Assembly: GCA_022606425.2 (NCBI GenBank)
Contig: JAHDVF020000126.1
Location: 47,501 to 111,500, forward strand
Source of the DNA: Lepidostoma basale
Lineage: Eukaryota; Arthropoda; Insecta; Trichoptera; Lepidostomatidae
DNA length: 64,000 bases
Direction: 5' to 3'
The notes beneath the pieces were generated by a model. It had not been told where the DNA came from. It did not search any database and was given only the letters and a program-made list of their open reading frames with translations. A program made the translations under genes and the position numbers. Positions 20,880 through 31,334 of the stretch are shown piece after piece. Position 1 is the stretch's first letter. Each line of letters starts with the position of its first letter.

Positions 20880-21450
20880 AATATTCGATTGGGCCGAAAT
20901 AACCAAACCACAGAGCTAAAAAAAAGAATTGGACTAAGCTGGGCAGCTTTCGGAAACATGAGTTACATCCTTAAAAAACGGAAAATACCGATTAACCTGA
21001 AACGAAAAGTATGTGAAGCCTGCGTTCTGCCAGTTGGTACTTATGGTCTTGAATCTGTTACATTGTCCAAACAAAGTGCCGAGAAACTACGAGTGACCCA
21101 AAGAGCCATGGAAAGAGCCATGTTAGGAATAAGCCTAAGAGACAGAGTCAGAAACGATACGGTGAGAGAAAAAACAAAGGTCACTGACAACATCCACCGG
21201 GTGGCGACTCTAAAATGGCAATGGGCAGGTCACGTAGCCAGAAGCTCAGATGATAAACAGACAAGAATTCTGCTGACTTGGAGACCGTGGACGGCAAAGA
21301 GAAGTGCAGGGCAACTACGATGGAAGGATGATCTGAACAGACACGTCGGAATAACCTGGATGCAGTCTGCACAGGACAGAGTGACATGGAAGCGAATGGA
21401 GGAGGCCTTTGTCCAGGAGTGGACGGAAATAGGCTGAGGAAGAAGAAGTG
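20880..21450 (+). mobile_element. R3 RTE-like C-terminal region, best preserved copy
   Basis: The frame 20889-21437 is open for 182 codons: GLSWAAFGNMSYILKKRKIP, VLPVGTYGLESVTL, QRAMERAMLGISLRDRVRN, TLKWQWAGHVARSSDD, TWRPW, LRWKDDLNRHVGITW and AFVQEWTEIG, then a GAAGAAGAAG tail. It is the post-RT region of an RTE-like ORF; the RT and endonuclease are absent. It serves as reference for the rearranged copies at 41562 and 54823. Confidence 0.88.
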
Positions 21451-22280
21451 GAAGAAATGGGTCTTCTCGTGTAACAGTCACGACAGGAATGAACTCGCGT
21501 TTCACTAGTCACTAGGTATCCACCACCGTGCGGCGAGTATTAGAGTAATAAAACATAAAAAAATAAAACTTGTTCTTGCAAAGTTACAGATAACAAATTT
21601 ACATCTCTCTTATGCGACAGTAAAGTTAAGTACGAGGAAAATGGCATACTTTACCACCGCTAAACAGGTAAGGTACTTTTGTATATTAGGAAAAGGTACC
21701 TACCTTAATTTACAACCCCAAAGTTATCCATGGAGACATTATTTTTATAACAGGGGATTTAATAGATTCGCCATAAAATTGTCGGATAACATTACCAGGA
21801 AGAAGCCGGCAGGGGAAGGGGCGGGGCAAAGGTAAACTTTTGACGTTCGTGTCATCGCGGGTCGCTCGTAAATTCGAAATTTAAATTGGTTAAATTCAAA
21901 ATTCGAATGGAACGACATAATTTTGAAGTAGTGGGGGGACTCCCGCGCGGAATTACTCCGTCCTAATAAATTAAAATAACACCAAGTTTAATTAAACGTC
22001 CTCTTGAGTAGGACACTTTTTTTCCGGGTAGGTGCCAGACCTACCTACACCCATTCTTGATTAAATTTTCATAGTCTGTAAAGTTTTATTCACTTCAATT
22101 ATAAAGTTTATTTATGTTCCCTGTCTTTTAAGAGTTGAATTTTATGAAGGTGGAAGGATTTTTAAAAGTCTTCCATTAGAAATACTACTTTTAGAGAAAA
22201 TTAAGCTTTAGCTAAAAGATAAATTTCAAATAATAAAATTAAGCACTTTTTCACTTAGTTTAAACCACTTTATTTGGCAT
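21451..22280. other. Unassigned stretch
   Basis: Includes a slightly GC-rich section at 21780-22030; no coding or repeat match seen. Confidence 0.4.
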
Positions 22281-23085
22281 TCTTCTTCTTCTTCACGTGT
22301 CCTGCTGGGTCCCCCCGACGTTGACGACCATTTTGGAGAAAGCTTCCTTGTCCTGGGGGGCGCGAAACAGCTCCCCCACAGTTCTGACGCCGCTCCTTTC
22401 TCGGATGCTTCGAAGCCAGGAGAGCTGTCTTCTGCCGACCCCTCTGCGGCCCTTAATATTCCCCTTCCCGACGAGCTGAAGTGCGATGTATTTGTTACCT
22501 CTCATTAACTAACTAACTGACTAACCATCACGCCGTTTCCCCGGAGGGGTAGGCAGAGAGGATGGATCGCCACATTGTTCTATTCTGGCATATGTCTCGC
22601 GCCTCTTCTACATTCACACATCGTGACATGCACGCTCGTCTATTGTTCCTACTTCAAACGTGGCCGCCTTTCAGTAATTGATTAATTTGGTCGTGCCATT
22701 TGGTTACCTCATTTCTTCGGTATTTACCTACTTTCATCCTTCTTCTGCCAACTCCAAGCTTCAATTCCAAACATAAGGGTCGGGATTGTGCACTGCCATC
22801 TTTGCTTCAGTCGATATATTTCTATTTGCGGTAATGACTTTGAGTGCAGCATTTATTTTGTTTCCAGCTCCAACCGTTCTTCCGATATCTTTCTACATTT
22901 TTCATCTCTTGTAAACATGCTTCCCAGATAAACAAATTCGGTAACTTGTTTTGATTTCTCACCTCTCATTACATGGCCAAAATATGATATTTTATGGAGC
23001 TTAACAGAGGTGAACAGTTCTCTATTTGCACTGGCTCTACGTAATACATAAGTGTGTGTTATCTGTGTGATATTTGGCATAAACC
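22281..23085 (-). mobile_element. R5 RTE-like fragment, split by R1
   Basis: Read on the minus strand it starts THTYVLRRASANRELF, KISYFGHVMRG (23085-22972), is broken by R1, and resumes NKYIALQLVGKGNIKGRRGV, GRRQLSWLRSIRE, AFSKMVVN (22496-22281), ending in an AGAAGAAGAA tail. Removing R1 and one TSD restores HVMRGNKY, the usual family sequence. Confidence 0.85.
22497..22971 (-). mobile_element. R1 copy nested in R5, with 11-bp TSD
   Basis: ACCTCTCATTA lies at 22497-22507 and again at 22961-22971. The element (22508-22960) ends in a (TTAG)n tail at its left side. It encodes VYLGSMFTRDEKC, TLMFGIEAWSWQKKDES and the RACM region, with an internal deletion that removes SLRRMCG to GRPRKTW. Confidence 0.88.
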
Positions 23086-23502
23086 ATGTCTATATTTGTG
23101 TATAGTTCCGAAGAAGCTCGCCACAGCGATACTTACTCAAATCAAGTTGTTTACACTAAATGAAAAAGTGTTCAATTTTATTTTGAAATATGTCAAGCCT
23201 TCAAGATAAATTTCACTTGATTGAAGGTTCAGGTGTTAGTTAACACTGTGGAATTCCATTGTAATCTGGAATAGAATTAATTTATAAAACAAAATAGGTC
23301 ACCTCCGAATTTGATGTGATTGCCATTTTTATTCAAACAAAAAATTGGAATAAAAACAGTATTGTTTATTCTATTAAATAATAAATTTCACAATCAAAAT
23401 CGTAAAGAAAGGGAGTAAGAATTTTTATCAAAATTATATTGATAAACAAAACTGTTGGATGGAATAAAAACTGTGTACAATTAATTTAAATTATGATATA
23501 AC
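23086..23502. other. AT-rich stretch
   Basis: AACACTGTGGAATTCCATT at about 23245 matches the outer end of HH-K elements (51495, 51741). The rest is unassigned. Confidence 0.4.
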
Positions 23503-23565
23503 GAGGCCACTGTCCAGGAGTGGACGGGAATAGGCAGAGGAAGAAGAAGAAGAAGAACGACATAT
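23503..23565 (+). mobile_element. R3 extreme 3' end
   Basis: CCAGGAGTGGACGGGAATAG followed by (GAA)n is the last about 60 nt of R3. Confidence 0.65.
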
Positions 23566-23568
23566 TTC

Positions 23569-23595
23569 GCGTTGCTAAGGCATTATCAAATGTAC
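23569..23595 (-). ncRNA. Hammerhead-like motif, HH-A
   Basis: Box TTGATAA (23589-23583), GCCTTAGC stem II start, GAAATATGTC. Second strand of stem II decayed. Confidence 0.45.
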
Positions 23596-23636
23596 AATAT
23601 TTACATTTGATGACACCTTAGCAAAATTGGTAACAT

Positions 23637-23680
23637 GACAATTGATAATGCCTTGGCATGGCGAAATATGTCATTCCTAT
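23637..23680 (+). ncRNA. Hammerhead-like motif, HH-A
   Basis: TTGATAA (23642-23648), stem II GCC/GGC, GAAA (23663-23666), TATGTC. Confidence 0.5.
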
Positions 23681-23724
23681 AAAATATAATAAAACTTCTA
23701 TAAAATAGAAGTTTTTTATTTTAT

Positions 23725-23770
23725 GGGAGTGACATGTTTAGCCCTTCTAAGGCATTATCAAATGTGACGA
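23725..23770 (-). ncRNA. Hammerhead-like motif, HH-A, GAAA mutated
   Basis: TTGATAA (23762-23756), stem II GCCTTAGAAGGGC, then TAAACATGTC (GAAA changed to TAAA). Confidence 0.45.
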
Positions 23771-23839
23771 AATTTCAGCTCGTTGCTGTTTATATACACT
23801 ATTAAATGTAGTAAAATATTATATAAACAGATGTTAAAA

Positions 23840-23885
23840 TAATAGATAATGCCTTAGAAGGGCGAAACATGTCATTCCCATAAAA
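23840..23885 (+). ncRNA. Hammerhead-like motif, HH-A
   Basis: TAGATAA box, stem II GCCTTAGAAGGGC, GAAACATGTC, ATTCCC. Confidence 0.45.
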
Positions 23886-23933
23886 TATAATAAAACTTCT
23901 AGAAAACTGACGTTTTCATTCGTATTAATTATT

Positions 23934-24375
23934 TTGACCTATGTATGGAGTATCTTGATGTACAGCTTCGAGACATGGTGCCTATCCGAAAGAGATAAGC
24001 GGAGACTAGAGGCTTTTGAGATGTGGTCCCATAGAAGACTATTAGGAATTTCCTGGAGAGACCACATCACGAATAAGGAAGTTCTTCAAGGAATCGAAGG
24101 AGGAAGGCACCTGCTCAGGACCTTGTCCGAAAGGCGTGCAAGATGGATCGGCCATGTTATACGTCAAGAAGGTCTCTTGCATGCCATAATGGAGGGTATG
24201 ACCGAGGGGACAAACTTTAGGGGACGCCCACGTCGAGAGTACCTGGAGGACCTGTTGGTAGAAGTGCGCTGCTCATCATATGCAGATTTCAAAAGAGCCG
24301 TACAAGACAGGGAAGAATGGAAGAGAAGAATACAAGAAATTGCTGCAAACCAATCCCAGGATTGAAACTTTCTAA
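23934..24375 (+). mobile_element. R4 RTE-like C-terminal region, open frame
   Basis: 143 codons open to the TGA at 24363: LEAFEMWSHRRLLGISWRDH, ITNKEVLQGI, ERRARWIGHVIRQEGLLH, RGRPRREYLEDLLVEVRCSS, REEWKRRIQEIAANQ. It is a LINE C-terminal tail with the same logic as R1 but a distinct family. 5' truncated directly at the HH-A element. Sister copy at 50548-50940. Confidence 0.85.
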
Positions 24376-24792
24376 AAAAATGATTTTGAGTCAAATTTAT
24401 TTTTTTATGTCAGTTACAGTCACTTACTTCAATCTTTGATTTCATCAAAGAAACTCTCGGTTCAAGAGGAGATCGGATATCAAAAAAGGAAAATTACAAC
24501 GGGATTCAGGTATTTTTTCTTCGCAATAGCGAGAGAAAACCTTGAAAATCTATAACGAACAACGTACTTCATAATAATAAATTGAGCTACTAACGATGAG
24601 TTTGCATAATTTCTCGTAATTATTTTGTACGAGGAAAACAAAACGGTATCTTTTATAAACGTTGGAGGCAGTTTGCTCCCGAGAGGGATTCTGTGATCAA
24701 TAAATTAATGATCCTCGTGGAAGAGCAACGCAATGTTCCAAGGTAATTTTTTGTCATCGAAATACGGGCCTCTTGACAATTTGTTTAACATT
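24376..24792. other. Unassigned AT-rich stretch
   Basis: Nothing recognised. Confidence 0.4.
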
Positions 24793-25465
24793 AAAATAAA
24801 TGTATATCAATAGAGACGAAGATGCAAATTGGAAACTGAATATGGTTGATCAAGATGTTTACAGGACTTATGACCTGTCATTGTTTGGGTTAAGTGTACA
24901 CTTTATGTAATTAAAACATTCCCCATTCCACCTTTGTTATTATTTTTTTTTTCTTAAAAAAGACTAACACCAAGGATTTTAATCAATGATATAAGAATTT
25001 ATTTTACAATCTTCAATATGAGCAGAAAATAGCTCATTATTATGAAGAAGGAATCTGGTCGTGTCCAGGCTTGAACCCATGTCCCCTGGATCAGGAGCCA
25101 AGCGTTCTATCCCCTAGACCACCACTTATGACCATGTCTGACAAATTTTTGGAAGTTGTATATATGTTAAAGTCCAACGCCAGAATTCACATGTCAGTTT
25201 CAATGCGCCATCTATGAAGATTTTGATTATATATGTTAATCTCTAAGATTAATCTATATATAATCTACATACGAACGCCATCTATGAAGATTTTAATGAA
25301 GATTTTAATTTTTTAACACAATGTGAAAGGCTACCCCGCATATTCAGTTTCCAATTTGCATCTTCGTCTCTATTGAGATACAATTAAATCATAAAAATTG
25401 ATAACCCGCAATGGGTGAAATCCAGTATTCGTATACAAGTATATGTATACATTCAAAAAATATTG
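24793..25465. mobile_element. P element copy P3, interrupted by SINE-2
   Basis: The plus arm 24793-24930 (TCAATAGAGACGAAGATG, GACTTATGACCTGTCATTG) continues after SINE-2 at 25128 (CATGTCTGACAAATTTTTGG, CGCCATCTATGAAGATTTT). A minus arm (CATCTTCGTCTCTATTGAGA, CCCGCAATGGGTGAAATCC) closes it at 25340-25465. Confidence 0.7.
24930..25135 (-). mobile_element. SINE-2, tRNA-derived SINE inserted in P3
   Basis: On the minus strand the A box is TGGTCTAGGGG (25131-25121) and the B box GGTTCAAGCC (25077-25068). The tRNA-like fold carries CTCCTGATCCAGGGGAC between them. The body reads ATAATGAGCTATTTTCTG and a T/A-rich tail ends near 24945. P sequence resumes on both sides, with TTAT at each border. Confidence 0.75.
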
Positions 25466-25485
25466 TAAATGTATATTTTACGAAC

Positions 25486-25645
25486 TAACTAACCATCACG
25501 CCGTCTCGCCAGAGGGGAAGGCAGAAAGAATGAAAGAATGAGGACCTTGACTGTATGACAGTAGAGGAAGCTAGAGAAGTATGTCAGGATAAAACAGTGT
25601 GGCGGTCCAATATTTCTACTTATCCTATCGGGTAGACGGATGGAT
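25486..25645. mobile_element. Two R1 3'-end scraps, head to tail reversed
   Basis: The minus scrap (25486-25535: ACTAACTAACCATCACGCCG) is followed by a plus scrap (25550-25645: GTAGAGGAAGCTAGAGAAGT, GTGTGGCGGTCC). The two are probably independent or rearranged. Confidence 0.6.
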
Positions 25646-25787
25646 AACTACCAATCACGCCGTCTCATGTTTGTTTATACCGGGTTATTGGTAATTGAAT
25701 ACATTCATTCTAAGAGGTTGTAGGGGAGGTAATTTCCGATGAATTATGTCATCTAAGGCATCATGCAAAAGTGAACTATTTTTGAAG

Positions 25788-26003
25788 CAACCCCGAAGGT
25801 TTCGGGTTCGATTCCCGGCGACGGTAGTGTGATTGTCACACTGTCTTTGGTCTGGTGTAGAATTCACGTGACAATAAAATGGCGATACATTATCTACCTA
25901 TCACATGTCACGAGAATATGATAGCTGTAATACCCTTTACATCGATTTGGCTCTTGCTGTCATGATGTAAATAGCGATTCAACAAAATAATAATAATAAT
26001 AAT
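25788..26003 (+). mobile_element. SINE-1 copy, 5' truncated
   Basis: B box GGTTCGATTCC at about 25805, TGTGATTGTCACACTG, TGTAGAATTCACGTGAC, AAAATGGCGATACATT, CATGATGTAAATAGCGATTC and an (AAT)n tail at 25985-26003. The A box is lost. Confidence 0.85.
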
Positions 26004-26297
26004 GACCGACATACTTCTCTTGATTCCTCTACATTCATAAATCTTGTCATGCACGCACGTCGATTTCTCACCGAAGTTGTGACCGACATTTAATATTTTA
26101 TTGATTTAATCGTGCCACGTTTTCTCGTCTTTCCTCTATTTCTAGCTCCGTCCCCGTCGTTTACATACACTTTCTTCACCATTCTGTCTTCACTCATTCT
26201 TTTCATATGTCTCAACCATCTTAACGACCCCTTGCATTATTTTGTTCATAACACTTTCATTCGCACCGCATTCACTTCTTATATTTGCATTTGACAC
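26004..26297 (-). mobile_element. R1 fragment
   Basis: Antisense R1 from the RACM region (CATGCACGCACGTCGATTTC) to the NENI/ECGA region (CGCACCGCATTCACTTCTTA). It abuts the SINE-1 tail. Confidence 0.8.
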
Positions 26298-26361
26298 TCA
26301 ATAATTACAATTATTATTTAAATATATATTACATATTTCCCCATTCATAAACATACTCGTA

Positions 26362-26462
26362 ATTACTAACTAACTAACTAACCATCACGCCGTCTTTCCG
26401 AAGGGGTAGGCAGAAAGAGTGGACTGCTACACTTTAACAGATACGGCACTCCATCCTCCTCT
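26362..26462 (-). mobile_element. R1 3'-end variant
   Basis: ACTAACTAACTAACCATCAC, CCGAAGGGGTAGGCAG, then CACTTTAACAGATACGGCAC. This extension is shared with the copy at 53090-53180 and absent elsewhere, so the two form a variant lineage. Confidence 0.75.
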
Positions 26463-26699
26463 TTTCGCCCCCGCGGAAGACGCGGTGTGATGGGTTGGGA
26501 TGGCGTCCAACATCCACAAAATAAATCTAAAATAAATAATAAAATACAATGATAAAAAATAAAATAACAAAAGAAAAATAATATAACACACAATGTTCTT
26601 TTAGATTTATATGTATGAATTCATTTTTAATTTCGAATTGTAGAAGGATGTGGTTCCCCAAAACATAAAAAGAGATGTACGTAAAAAAAAAGTAGTCGA

Positions 26700-26840
26700 A
26701 TATAGAAGAAGTTTCTTCAGCCTTCTTCCCTCTACTGCTGGATATGGGCCTCGGCCATTTTCCTCTTCTCGTCCCTTCCACATTACGTGCTATCCCAACT
26801 TATTGTGCTGACTGTTGGGGTCGGCTTTTCTCGGTCACAA
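26700..26840 (-). mobile_element. RTE-like 3' end fragment
   Basis: Minus: GAGGAAAATGGCCGAGGCCC, ATATCCAGCAGTAGAGGGAA, GAAGGCTGAAGAAAC, i.e. EKMAEAHIQQ.REEG. Short and decayed. Confidence 0.5.
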
Positions 26841-26915
26841 GCTGTACTTTTTATGGTTGAGTATCGCCTTTACTCAAGCATTAATTAAACATAATTATAT
26901 AAACTTTAATTCTCT

Positions 26916-27414
26916 TTGTTGGTCCCAACCCTTATGTATGGAAGCGAAGCATGGAACTGGCAGAAGAAAGATGAGAGCAGAATAAATGCGGTAAAGATGA
27001 GGTCCCTAAGACGTATGTGTGGTAGAACGATGTACGACAGAATCTCAAATGCTGATATTAGGAAGGAATGTAGAGCGAAAGAAGATATTATGAACAAAAT
27101 TATGAAAGGTTCGCTGCGTTGGTTCGGACATATGGAGCGCATGGGTGAAGAAAGAATGGTTAAAATATATACGTTAACGATGTAAATGGAGTAAGGAATC
27201 GAGGTAGACCGAGGAAAATATGGCATGGCCAAATTAATCAAATATTAAAGGTTGGTCATGTCAGAAGCCGGAAGAATCAACGTGCGTGTATGACTCGATG
27301 TATGAATGTGGAGGAAGCTTGAGAGGTGTGCCAGGATAGAGTAGTGTGGCGGTCCATTCTCTCTGCCTACCCCTGCGGGGAAACGGCGTGATGGTTTGTT
27401 GTTGTTGTTGTTAA
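26916..27414 (+). mobile_element. R1 subfamily b fragment with (TTG)n tail
   Basis: LVPTLMYGSEAWNWQKKDES, SLRRMCGRTMYDRIS, GSLRWFGHMERMGEE. A frameshift at about 27165 moves the rest (RGRPRKIWHGQINQIL, RRACMTRCMNVEEA-like) to another frame. The tail is TGTTGTTGTTGTTG, unlike the TTAG tail of subfamily a. Confidence 0.85.
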
Positions 27415-28055
27415 TTCTTGGAACAGAGTTCTAAAAATAATTATAGCGAGGAGCTAATTCTAGAGAATTACGAAAATAGACTGTTTATAAAATTATGAAT
27501 TTAATGTATTTCAAATAATCGTAGGTTTAATTTTTTAAACGTGTCGTTAACAACGTTTTTATGATTGATCGTAGTCCAAGAACACAACGTTTTTTATCAA
27601 GGGTCATCAATTTTACTTTAGACAAATCACTTAAGACCACTAACGCAGTAACTAAAGAAACTAAACGGGGCAAATAGAATGATATAATGGCCAAATCTCA
27701 AAATCCGCGAAGGGCGCGCGCGGCCCGGCACGGACTGCGGGCCCTATGCAAATAGGCACGGAAAAAATCAACCCTCTTCAATCGTCCGGACATCTTGACG
27801 TCTGGGCTGGCATTAATCAACGTCACGGCTGCGCTGGTCGGTGACCCCTGTATGGTAATGGATTTTTAAGTACTCGGGTCGCCATATTGGACCGATCCCG
27901 TGGGGCAACGGATCGGCCACTTCAAATTAGGAGCCAAATTTTATCCAGGGTATCCATAGTGACCATATATCTAAACAATCTCATAGTTATTTGTTGGGAA
28001 TGACGATAATTATTATTACTTAGATGATTTATATTTACGATTTCTATTAGTAAAA
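27415..28055. other. Unassigned stretch with a GC-rich core
   Basis: 27690-27960 is markedly GC- and CpG-rich and matches no repeat in the window (contains ATGCAAAT). Possibly constrained host sequence; no coding evidence. Confidence 0.4.
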
Positions 28056-28372
28056 CGATGAGGAGATTAGACGCCGAACAAAAATAACGGACATCATGGA
28101 ACGACTAGCGAGACTGAAGTGGCAATGGACGGGTCATGTGGCAAGACAAAGAGGATAGATGGACCCAGAAAATAATAAGATGGAGACCATGGGAAAATAG
28201 AAGCGTCGGCAGGCCGCAAAAAAGGTGGCTCGACGACATTGCTGACGTGGGGGGAGAGGGGGAATGTGCCTGCAGCTGGCAGAAAATAGAGACGAGTGAA
28301 AAGGAAGGGAAGAGGCCTATGTCCAGCAGTGGACCGATGAAGTCTGACGAAGAAGAAGAAGAAGATTAGAAA
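28056..28372 (+). mobile_element. RTE-like C-terminal fragment
   Basis: RRRTKITDIMERLARLKWQW, TGHVARQ, then in a shifted frame IIRWRPWENRSVGRPQKRWL, DDIADV, and EEAYVQQWTDEV with a GAAGAAGAAGAAG tail. Two frame shifts. Confidence 0.8.
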
Positions 28373-28377
28373 AAGAA

Positions 28378-28984
28378 GTGCTTAACAATATCAAAATATC
28401 CTCTCAGATGTAAGCTGATCATCGATAACACACCTATTGAGCAAGTCATGCGATTCACTTACCTAGGCATAGAGATCGGTAGCTACAGTGACCTATATGA
28501 CGAGGTGCGAGCACAAACCGACAAAGCGACAGCCGTGGCTGGCTGCTTGCGCGACACCATATAGAGGAACAAATACATGCTAACCGAAAGTAAAGTCAAG
28601 ATATACAAGGCATGCGTTCGCCCCATCATGACGTATGGAATAGAGGTCTGAGCCGATAGAAATAGAACTAAGAACCTTCTTAGAGTAGCAGAAATGTAAA
28701 CCCTACGCTCCATCGCAGGCAAAACCCTCAGAGAACAATAAGGTCTGTCTGTGGTGTTGAAGACATAGTGAAATGGGGAAGAAGCAGAAGGCGCTTTTGG
28801 AGAGACCACGTGGACTGCATGAAGAATACAAGAATTGCAAAAATTGTTAAAGATAGCAGGCAAGAAGCAAAAGATTACCAGGAAGGCTACCGAAGAGATG
28901 GAGAGATGGCTGGACATCATCACTCCAGGACAGCCCACCATCACAAACAGGTCATACGACCTTAACTAAGAGGAAGAAGAAGAT
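28378..28984 (+). mobile_element. R6 RTE-like fragment
   Basis: Conceptual frames give RFTYLGIEIGSYSDLYDEVR, TDKATAVAGCLRDTI, ESKVKIYKACVRPIMTYGIE, LRSIAGKTLRE and, after a shift, VEDIVKWGRSRRRFWRDHVD. It ends (GAA)n at 28970-28984. Stops within the frame show it is dead. Minus-strand relative at 45380-45930. Confidence 0.8.
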
Positions 28985-29268
28985 ATTTTAAGTGCCCGTT
29001 TTGTAAAATCAATTACTCCAAGGGCGCACTAGGAAATGACTGACCAAACAGTGCAGTCTTTAGAACTAAATTTAACGTCACTATCCTCATACTTAATACT
29101 AACATGGAGGCTATTCCACGCCAACGGACCCGCAACGCTGAATGCACGATCATAGAAATTTCTTTATTGGCTCTGACTGGAATTGCTATATTGTTTGCAC
29201 TTGTTTCTACTGATCGGAGTGAACGTTGCCTTTCCGTTGGCATGGGTGGGGACACTACAAAAGAAATA
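28985..29268 (-). mobile_element. CRJ LINE ORF2 C-terminal fragment
   Basis: Minus: MPTERQRSLRSVETSANNIA, IPVRANKE, then frameshifted GVAGPLAWN-type and LKTALFGQSFPSAPLE. The same family as 43676-44020, placed end to end with the R6 tail. Confidence 0.8.
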
Positions 29269-29299
29269 ACGAGGGTCGTAGCTTCATCAATATGTTGGT

Positions 29300-29660
29300 A
29301 ATGATTAATGACTGGGCCCAGTCTGTCGATGCCAGCGAGCCTGGCGAAACCGGTCGCTGTCGAATAAAAACATAATTGGAAGTAGTTAAAACACTTAATG
29401 TTTTTAATTGAAATTTCTTGGTAGAAGTTCATTTTAAATAATGAAAACAAAAAAAATATATACCAAATATACTTCCACCTGTGGAAGCACACTAAATACA
29501 TAATAATAATGAAATTTGATATAATTTTTTTTTTTTTTCATTATTTAGTTAAAACACATTGTTTTATTTAATTTTTATTTAAAATGAACTTCCGTAAATT
29601 CATTTGATTATATTTAAAAAGATTTCAGTAAATTCATTTGATTATCTTTAAAAAATATAT
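29300..29660 (+). mobile_element. HH-G element
   Basis: Ribozyme at 29319-29359, then TGTCGAATAAAAACATAATT, GGAAGTAGTTAAAACA and outer flank AATGAACTTCCGTAAATTCA. A small central palindrome CTTCCACCTGTGGAAG is at about 29468. Confidence 0.65.
29319..29359 (+). ncRNA. Hammerhead-like ribozyme, HH-G (A6 to U)
   Basis: Stem I CAGT/GCTG (one wobble), box CTGTCGA (29323-29329), stem II GCCAG CGAGC CTGGC with five perfect pairs, GAAA (29346-29349), stem III ACCGGT, cleavage triplet GTC. Only core position 6 departs from consensus. Confidence 0.7.
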
Positions 29661-30164
29661 TAAATAGGAAGTTTAACAACACTGTTCAAGATACAATAAA
29701 TAAAATAAAACATAATTTTTATTTAGTATCCAAAAATATTTTCTAACAAAAATGGAGTTACAGGGTTTTCGAATGAAGTAAGGTTGGAGATATGAAATAT
29801 TGAAAATGTGAAGAACGTGAGGGTTAATGGTAACCCTTGGGGGCTGATATGAAGGGAAATATGTCAACTTTAAGGGTATAATTGCGAGATTTTCACTGAA
29901 AATTCAGGTAAATAAAACGGGAAATCTCATGTGGTGAACGTCAGAAATGGAGGTGGGTGTTTTGCCGAGTCATTAGAAAAAATATGTCCCTCACCTGAAA
30001 TACTGAAGGTCGCTGGGCACTTTAAAAATAATCCGGGGGCGTTCGTGCTGGGACTATCGATTTAAAACAAACAGATATAAACGTAGCAGTTATATATTCA
30101 GGTTAAACGAAAAACTGTACGAAAAAACGAACGAAGATGATTAAAACATAAAAATAAGAAAACT
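29661..30164. other. Unassigned stretch
   Basis: AT-rich to 29880; 29930-30060 is more GC-rich and unique. Nothing recognised. Confidence 0.4.
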
Positions 30165-30350
30165 TTTTTATAAGGATTAATTGTATCTCAATAGAGACAA
30201 AGATGTAAATTGTTTTCTGGGAACAGAATATGGTAGGACTTATGACCTGTCATTGGTTGGGTTAAGCGATCGCTTTATGTTTAACAACATTCCCCATTTC
30301 TCCCTTCTTACGACCACCACGTCTGCCAAATTTTTGGAAACAATAAATCA
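30165..30350 (+). mobile_element. P element copy P4
   Basis: TCTCAATAGAGACAAAGATG, TATGACCTGTCATTGGTTGG, GCGATCGC, GACCACCACGTCTG. One arm only, with a small internal deletion. Confidence 0.7.
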
Positions 30351-30361
30351 TAAGTGTAGTT

Positions 30362-30562
30362 ATTATCTTACTAACTAATATTTACACCGTCTCCCAGAAG
30401 GAATAGGTAGAAATAATCAAACGCCACACTGTTCTTTTTTTACCTACTTCACTCGCTTCCTCAACATTCATACATCGTTTCATGCACGCACGTCAATTTC
30501 TCCGACTCCTCACGTAGCCGATATTTAATATTTGATTTATTTGATCGTGCCACGCTTTCCAA
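30362..30562 (-). mobile_element. R1 3' fragment
   Basis: Antisense ACACCGTCTCCCAGAAGG, CATTCATACATCGTTTCATG, TTTGATCGTGCCACGCTTTC. Tail partly decayed. Confidence 0.8.
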
Positions 30563-31334
30563 AAAATATATTTTCCGTTATAATACTCAGAAATCAAATT
30601 ACTGTCTAGATATAAAAATAATGGATGACTTTTTGAATTCCTCGTCAATCAATAGATAGATTGATAGATTCAGTCTCCTAAGGACGTAAAACGTATAGGT
30701 AGTAGAGAACGTACAAAAACAAAGTACCCGGCATTAAATTCGGGAGGACCAACTATCGAAAATTTAAGACTCGTTAAAATTTCTCAAGTCTCATTATAAA
30801 GCACTAAACTGTTCGTACCGCTCACCGGGACTGGCGCCCGAATCTGTGTAATAAAAAAACAATAAAGAAACGCCCTTAAAAAAAGTTAAGGGCAAATTTT
30901 TATTTCGCTAATTTCGTGTGTAGCTTGAATTAAGATCCGACATTTTTACGAAGGTGTATTAAAAAAAAATCAACCTGATATTACTTCTCATTTTTTTCCT
31001 TTAATTTTATACAGCTTCTTCTTTCGCCTGGCCATTCGCCGCTTTTTGGGGTCGGCTCTTCTAATATGGCTCCGTCAAGTCTCGCGATCCTGTGTCATCT
31101 GACTGTCTATAGGCCGTTTATCCTTAGAATACCATGTGACGGCCTGTGACGTGCATGCTTCGCCCATTCTTCCTTCTAGTGCTCTCAACACTTTCAATCC
31201 CAGGATACTAATAAAATTGAAATATTTTAAATAATACGATAAATAACGGTCGGATAGATACTGAAGACAGTTCCGCTAGCCAATAGGGCTGCGCGGGGAT
31301 GAGGGAACGTAGCGGAGGGAGAGGAATGCGCAGT
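30563..31334. other. Unassigned stretch
   Basis: 31020-31150 (TTTTTGGGGTCGGCTCTTCT) resembles LINE 3'-end sequence that also appears near 26818 (TTGGGGTCGGCTTTTC). The remainder is unassigned. Confidence 0.4.

Larger units (their letters stand above)
23566..23933. mobile_element. HH-A elements, two adjacent inverted pairs
   Basis: Four ribozyme motifs in the order minus (23569-23595), plus (23637-23680), minus (23725-23770), plus (23840-23885). They are separated by ATAAAACTTCTATAAAATAG. The right end is ACTGACGTTTTCATTCGTAT at 23911-23930, directly against R4. Confidence 0.75.

Noticed and set aside
23566..23933. CRISPR-like array of spaced repeats
   Set aside because: The spaced repeats are inverted hammerhead elements in a eukaryotic transposon context, with no uniform direct repeats and spacers.
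28483..28944. 153-codon minus-strand frame
   Set aside because: Antisense of the R6 fragment, which carries the recognisable motifs.
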